The notes below the pieces were generated by a model, which did no database searches, was not told where the DNA came from, and was given only the letters and a program-made list of their open reading frames with translations. Shown in pieces: positions 29,086-33,412 of a DNA stretch of 33,412 nucleotides. The stretch is taken from positions 1-33,412 of the forward strand of contig JAFQQF010000004.1 in NCBI GenBank assembly GCA_017411385.1. The letters run 5' to 3'. Position 1 is the first letter of the stretch, and every line of letters starts with the position of its first letter. The stretch is from Ruminococcus sp. Lineage in GTDB: Bacteria; Bacillota; Clostridia; Oscillospirales; Acutalibacteraceae. The translations under genes were made by a program, and so were the position numbers.

Positions 29086-31074
29086 TCAGCTTAAATCAAG
29101 ATTATCAATGTAGTTTTCGCCGTACTGAACAATGTAGTCTTTTCTGCCTTGGAGGTTATCGCCAAGGAGAATATCAAACATTTCGGCTGTACGCTCAGCA
29201 TCATCAGGCATTACCTTGATAAGTCTTCTTGTCTTAGGATTCATAGTGGTCAGGTTCATCATATCAGCCTGATTTTCACCAAGTCCCTTGCTTCGCTGAA
29301 CAGTAAACTTAGCGTTGCCGATTTCCGCAATGAACTTTTCCTTTTCCTGCTCTGTATATGCAAAGTATGTTTTGTCTTTGGATGTAATTTCATAAAGAGG
29401 AGATTCAGCTATGAAGACCTTGCCCTCTTCGATAAGTGTCGGGGTGAGGCGATAAAGCATAGTCAGAAGAAGTGTACGAATCTGATAGCCGTCAACGTCG
29501 GCATCGGTACATATTATAACCTTGCTGTATCTGAGGTTTTCTAGGCTAAAGGCTGACAAATCCTTATTGGATTTTGAGGAAACCTCTACTCCACATCCCA
29601 AAACCTTAATCAAGTCTGTGATGATGTCACTCTTGAAAATACGGGCATAATCTGCTTTGAGGCAGTTGAGAATTTTACCTCGGATAGGCATAACAGCCTG
29701 AAAATAAGGATCACGTGCCTGCTTACAGGAACCAAGAGCAGAGTCACCCTCAACAATGAAGAGCTCGCGTTCTCCTGAATCTTTGCTTCTGCAATCAACA
29801 AACTTAGCCACACGGTTTGTCATATCCATTGTAACCGTAAGCTTTTTCTTTAAATTCTGACGTGTTTTCTCAGCATTTTCACGACTGCGTTTATTGATAA
29901 GCACCTGATTACAGATTTTCTCTGCATCAAGTGGATTCTCAATGAAATAGATTTCCAGCTGGTGACGGAGAAACTCTGTCATCGCATCCTGAATACCCTT
30001 ATTGGTAATAGATTTCTTAGTCTGGTTTTCATAAGATGTGACACTCGAAAACGAAGAAATCACAATAACAAGGCAATCCTCTACGTCAGCAAAAAGAATC
30101 TTAGATTCGTTTTTATTATACTTTGAATTGGATTTAAGCCAATTGTCAATCTGATATACAAAAGCATTACGGACTGCTTTTTCGGGGGCGCCGCCATGCT
30201 CAAGCCAGCTGGAATTGTGATAATACTCAGCGGTTGCGTGCTTGTTTGAAAAAGCAAAGGCAAAGTTCATTTTGCACTTATATTCGGGCTTATCCGCTCT
30301 GTCGCGAGCCATACGCTCAGTCTGCCAAGACTGAGGCAAGGTCAGGGACTCCTCACCTATCATTTTCTTAACATGGTCAAGAATTCCGTCTTGATAGAGG
30401 AACTCGGTGGTATCAAATTTATTGGTACCAACCTGATTTTTGAAAACAAAGCGAATGCCTGCATTAACAATAGCCTGTCGTTTGAGAATGTCAAGGAAAT
30501 ATGCAGGCTCAATATCAATATCTGTGAAAACCTCTAGGTCAGGTTTCCAACGGATTATGGTACCTGTATCGCGTTTTGAATATTCCTCTTTACCCATCTT
30601 ACCGGAAATCTTACCCTTTTTGAAATTGAGGGTATAGCGAAATCCATCACGACGAATATCGGCAGTCATATATTCGGATGCATACTGGGTTGAGCAAAGT
30701 CCCAAACCGTTGAGTCCTAAGGAATATTCATAGCTTCCGCCTTCATTGTTGTTATATTTACTTCCACCGTAAAGCTCACAGAACACGATTTCCCAGTTAT
30801 ACTTCTTTTCTTTTGTGTTGTAATCAACGGGCAGACCTCTGCCGTGGTCCTCAACCTGAATAGAATGGTCGGAGAAAAGAGTTACAGTAATCTCCTTACC
30901 GTAACCTTCGCGGGCTTCGTCAATAGAGTTTGAGATAATCTCAAAAGCTGAGTGCTGACATCCCTCGATTCCGTCTGAGCCAAAGATAACAGCAGGTCTT
31001 TTACGGACTCTGTCTGCGCCCTTCAGGGTGGATATACTTTCATTACCGTATTCATTCTTTACATTCTGTGCCAT
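29086..31074 (-). CDS. type IIA DNA topoisomerase B subunit (divergent ParE/GyrB-like)
   Basis: The ATPase subunit, 662 residues. GHKL motifs: EIISNSIDEA (Glu45, Asn49), VEDHGRGLPVD (Asp76), and SLGLNGLGLCSTQYAS (near 118-133) where typical enzymes have GLHGVG. QTK loop at ENQTKKSITN near 350-358. TOPRIM: EGDSALGSCKQARDPYFQA (442-460) and TDADVDG (523-529), the first with A-L-G-S-C instead of A-G-G-S-A. These changes mark a separate branch seen in Clostridia beside normal GyrB. ATG lies four bases after the uvrB stop codon, giving the operon uvrB-B-A. Confidence 0.9.
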   Translation of the reverse strand: MAQNVKNEYGNESISTLKGADRVRKRPAVIFGSDGIEGCQHSAFEIISNSIDEAREGYGKEITVTLFSDHSIQVEDHGRGLPVDYNTKEKKYNWEIVFCELYGGSKYNNNEGGSYEYSLGLNGLGLCSTQYASEYMTADIRRDGFRYTLNFKKGKISGKMGKEEYSKRDTGTIIRWKPDLEVFTDIDIEPAYFLDILKRQAIVNAGIRFVFKNQVGTNKFDTTEFLYQDGILDHVKKMIGEESLTLPQSWQTERMARDRADKPEYKCKMNFAFAFSNKHATAEYYHNSSWLEHGGAPEKAVRNAFVYQIDNWLKSNSKYNKNESKILFADVEDCLVIVISSFSSVTSYENQTKKSITNKGIQDAMTEFLRHQLEIYFIENPLDAEKICNQVLINKRSRENAEKTRQNLKKKLTVTMDMTNRVAKFVDCRSKDSGERELFIVEGDSALGSCKQARDPYFQAVMPIRGKILNCLKADYARIFKSDIITDLIKVLGCGVEVSSKSNKDLSAFSLENLRYSKVIICTDADVDGYQIRTLLLTMLYRLTPTLIEEGKVFIAESPLYEITSKDKTYFAYTEQEKEKFIAEIGNAKFTVQRSKGLGENQADMMNLTTMNPKTRRLIKVMPDDAERTAEMFDILLGDNLQGRKDYIVQYGENYIDNLDLS

Positions 31075-31078
31075 ACGT

Positions 31079-33040
31079 TCATTTCCTGTCCTTTAACTTA
31101 TTAATTTTATCCCTTAAGAATGCCGCGTGCTCGAACTCAAGAAGCTTTGCGGCTGCTTTCATTTCTCTTGTGAGTTGGTCTATAAGTTCCATTCTCTGTG
31201 CCTTTGTAAGTCGGCGGTAATCATCGGTTTCATCCTCAGAATGTGTGGAAATTTCCAGCACATCGGCTACTTTTTTAACAATGGTTTTTGGAACAATGCC
31301 GTGTGCTTCGTTGTACTTCTGCTGAATTTCACGGCGACGGTTAGTTTCTGTAATTGCTTTTTTCATTGAATCAGTGACTGAATCGGCATACATAATGACT
31401 GTGCCTTCTGAATTTCTTGCAGCTCTGCCGATTGTCTGAATAAGAGAACGTTCAGACCGCAGGAAACCTTCTTTGTCAGCATCAAGTATAGCAACCAACG
31501 AAACCTCGGGAATATCCAAACCTTCACGAAGCAGATTGATGCCAACCAAAACGTCAAACTCACCAAGACGCAAATCGCGGACAATCTCCATACGCTCAAC
31601 GGTATCAATGTCGTGGTGCATATATCTAACTTTTATGCCTGCTGACTCAAGATATGATGTAAGGTCCTCTGCCATCTTCTTGGTAAGAGTTGTGACAAGC
31701 ACACGCTCAGATTTTTCTACTCTTATATTAATCTCAGAAATCAAGTCATCAATCTGTCCTTCAACAGGTCTAACTGAAATTTCAGGGTCAAGGAGTCCTG
31801 TGGGGCGAATAATCTGCTCGGCTATGTGAGAGCTTTTCTGAATTTCAAAGTCACCGGGTGTAGCACTAACAAACACCGCCTGATTAATGTGATTATAAAA
31901 CTCGTCAAAATTAAGCGGTCGGTTATCAAAGGCTGAAGGAAGTCGGAATCCGTATTCAACCAAAACTTCTTTCCTTGCTCTGTCGCCGGCAAACATTCCT
32001 CTAACCTGAGGCAAGGTTACGTGTGACTCGTCTACAAACAGCAGAAAATCATCCGGGAAATAATCAAGCAGGGTTGTGGGAATACTGCCGGGCTTCCTAC
32101 CCGACAAAACTCTGGAATAATTCTCAATTCCTGAACAGAAGCCAACCTCACGAAGCATTTCAATATCGTATCGGGTACGCTGCTCGATACGCTGTGCTTC
32201 CAAGAGCTTTCCCTGAGATACAAAATAAGCAATTCTTTCTTCAAGCTCTCTTTCGAGCTCCTTGGTAGCTGCTTCAATTTTATCATCTGAAACAATATAG
32301 TGGGATGCAGGATAAACAGCAGCATGCTTAACAGTTGCAAGGAATTCGCCTGTTAGTGGGTCAATTTCTGTTATTCGGTCAATTTCATCACCGAAAAACT
32401 CAACGCGAATAATCCGTTGTGTTGAATAAGCGGGATATATCTCTACTACATCACCGCGAACGCGGAACTTGTTACGTACTAAATTCACATCGTTACGCTC
32501 ATATTGAAGAACAACCAGCTTTTTGAGCAGCTCATCACGCTCCATTGTCATACCCGGTCTGAGAGAAATTACCATTGAACGGTAATCAATAGGGTCACCA
32601 AGGGTATATATGCAGGAAACAGAAGCTACGATAATTACATCTCTGCGTTCTGACAAAGCAAGGGTTGCACTATGTCTGAGCTTATCTATCTCATCATTAA
32701 TGGAAGAGTCTTTTTCTATATAAGTATCAGTATTTGGAATATACGCTTCAGGCTGATAATAATCGTAATAGGAAACAAAATATTCTACTGCGTTTTCCGG
32801 GAAGAATTCTTTGAACTCTGTGCATAACTGTGCAGCAAGGGTTTTGTTGTGTGCAAGCACTAAAGTAGGACGGTTGAGCTTTGCAATAACATTAGCCATT
32901 GTGAAGGTCTTGCCTGAACCTGTAACGCCAAGGAGGGTTTGCTCACGATTACCTAGAGAAAGACTATTGACTAAGGCATCAATCGCCTGAGGCTGGTCAC
33001 CTGTAGGCTTATACTCAGAATGCAATATAAACTTATCCAA
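31079..33040 (-). CDS. uvrB: UvrB, excinuclease ABC helicase subunit
   Basis: Verifies DNA damage and loads UvrC in nucleotide excision repair. About 653 residues: Walker A GVTGSGKT near 33-40, the beta-hairpin [20 protein letters not shown] near 90-109, [12 protein letters not shown], helicase motifs VSATPGDFE and IGRAARN, and a C-terminal UVR motif [16 protein letters not shown] for UvrC contact. The start is taken as TTG at 33038-33040 (AAGGGG nine bases upstream, giving [19 protein letters not shown], which matches the family); an in-frame ATG at 33070 lacks an SD and would add ten odd residues. Heads an operon with the topoisomerase pair. Confidence 0.95.
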   Translation of the reverse strand: MDKFILHSEYKPTGDQPQAIDALVNSLSLGNREQTLLGVTGSGKTFTMANVIAKLNRPTLVLAHNKTLAAQLCTEFKEFFPENAVEYFVSYYDYYQPEAYIPNTDTYIEKDSSINDEIDKLRHSATLALSERRDVIIVASVSCIYTLGDPIDYRSMVISLRPGMTMERDELLKKLVVLQYERNDVNLVRNKFRVRGDVVEIYPAYSTQRIIRVEFFGDEIDRITEIDPLTGEFLATVKHAAVYPASHYIVSDDKIEAATKELERELEERIAYFVSQGKLLEAQRIEQRTRYDIEMLREVGFCSGIENYSRVLSGRKPGSIPTTLLDYFPDDFLLFVDESHVTLPQVRGMFAGDRARKEVLVEYGFRLPSAFDNRPLNFDEFYNHINQAVFVSATPGDFEIQKSSHIAEQIIRPTGLLDPEISVRPVEGQIDDLISEINIRVEKSERVLVTTLTKKMAEDLTSYLESAGIKVRYMHHDIDTVERMEIVRDLRLGEFDVLVGINLLREGLDIPEVSLVAILDADKEGFLRSERSLIQTIGRAARNSEGTVIMYADSVTDSMKKAITETNRRREIQQKYNEAHGIVPKTIVKKVADVLEISTHSEDETDDYRRLTKAQRMELIDQLTREMKAAAKLLEFEHAAFLRDKINKLKDRK

Positions 33041-33271
33041 AGCACAACGCCCCTTCACGAAATGATACATAAATAGAATACTGCTAAATTTAATTAGTAT
33101 TCAAAAATAAAACTTCAAACTAATAATTGCAAGAAAACCACAAAATACAGCATATTTATTTTATAATACCACAACTTGTACGAAAAGTAAATAAGATTGC
33201 GTATAAATTACACACCGACCGTAAAATAGAAATCCCACCGGAATAATGTGTAGTAATTATATTCTAAATAG
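33041..33271. other. intergenic region upstream of uvrB
   Basis: AT-rich. It holds the dyad GAATACT-N13-AGTATTC at 33076-33102, just upstream of the uvrB SD, on an AT-rich core; it does not match the GAAC-N4-GTTC LexA box. A weak TTGAAG/TAATTA pair with a 16-base spacer overlaps it. Nothing else was recognised. Confidence 0.5.
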
Positions 33272-33412
33272 AACACCCCCGACAGAGTTTCTGGACAGTA
33301 TCCAGGAAAGTAGACAAAGAAAAAAGACCCCTATCGTAGAATATCATTAAATTACGCGGCTTTACTCCGAATTTCAAACGGAGTAAGGCCGTCTTTTAAA
33401 TTGATACGTTCA
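33272..33412 (-). mobile_element. IS3-like insertion sequence, right partial copy (orfB-proximal end)
   Basis: The end begins AACACCCCCGACAGAG at 33272, the counterpart of the terminal repeat at 156. It then leads into the 3' end of orfB. The element continues past the window and has the same orientation as the left copy. Confidence 0.7.
33352..33412 (-). CDS. IS3-family transposase orfB, C-terminal end (runs off the right edge)
   Basis: Reads ERINLKDGLTPFEIRSKAA then a stop at 33352-33354. NERINLK..LTP.E.R is the usual C-terminal end of the rve (DDE integrase) domain of IS3/IS150-type OrfB. The catalytic residues are outside the window. Confidence 0.85.
   Translation of the reverse strand, partial: ERINLKDGLTPFEIRSKAA

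Noticed and set aside
33041-33271. Classical LexA box upstream of uvrB
   Set aside because: No GAAC-N4-GTTC was found; only an unrelated AT-rich dyad.

Overview
The window reads as chromosomal DNA of a low-to-moderate GC, endospore-lineage Firmicute, most likely a gut clostridium of the Oscillospiraceae/Ruminococcaceae type. This rests on spo0A, spoIVB and a bofA-like gene, SD-rich AGGAGG starts, sigma-A style promoters with 17-base spacers, DUF4364, an AzlCD pair, and a divergent type IIA topoisomerase pair typical of Clostridia. The genus is inference. Most genes lie on the minus strand. The two ends of the window lie inside two same-orientation copies, or halves, of an IS3-like element: the orfA start at the left and the orfB tail at the right.

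Bases 1-4927 (minus strand): the IS end; a small secreted protein broken by one in-frame TAA; an operon of XRE regulator, UDP-GlcNAc 2-epimerase and M18 aminopeptidase; then an OhrR-like MarR regulator followed by a RadC-family gene. Bases 5043-6839 carry sanA-like, azlC and azlD, with a perfect 56-bp tandem duplication over the azlD 3' end. Bases 6911-10593 hold the de novo NAD operon nadA-nadB-nadC-niaR, with a consensus promoter overlapped by a dyad that is a good candidate NiaR operator. Bases 10640-14082 hold murD, a GNAT acetyltransferase and a YnbB/methionine gamma-lyase-like PLP enzyme. A small XRE gene follows.

Bases 14795-16246 (plus) encode PncB, the NAD salvage enzyme. It shares a two-way terminator with rnpB (RNase P RNA, minus), which sits just downstream of cca. 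Bases 18210-23881 (plus) carry spoIVB, an acyltransferase-3 gene, spo0A and a copper ATPase copA. The acyltransferase, with its own flanking terminators, splits the usual spoIVB-spo0A pair. CopA has a second HMA domain at its C terminus, preceded by an internal SD and start codon that could yield a separate CopZ-like chaperone.

Bases 23934-26702 hold an SPFH/NfeD membrane pair (minus), DUF4364 (plus), a bofA-like gene (minus) and secG (minus). Bases 26835-33040 are a minus-strand operon uvrB - topoisomerase B subunit - topoisomerase A subunit. No CRISPR array, tRNA, prophage or obvious defence island was seen. The most unusual items are the CopA internal start, the RBS-masking hairpin of the IS, the split spoIVB-spo0A locus with an atypical Spo0A receiver, the azlD tail duplication, and the bofA gene hemmed in by terminator-like hairpins.
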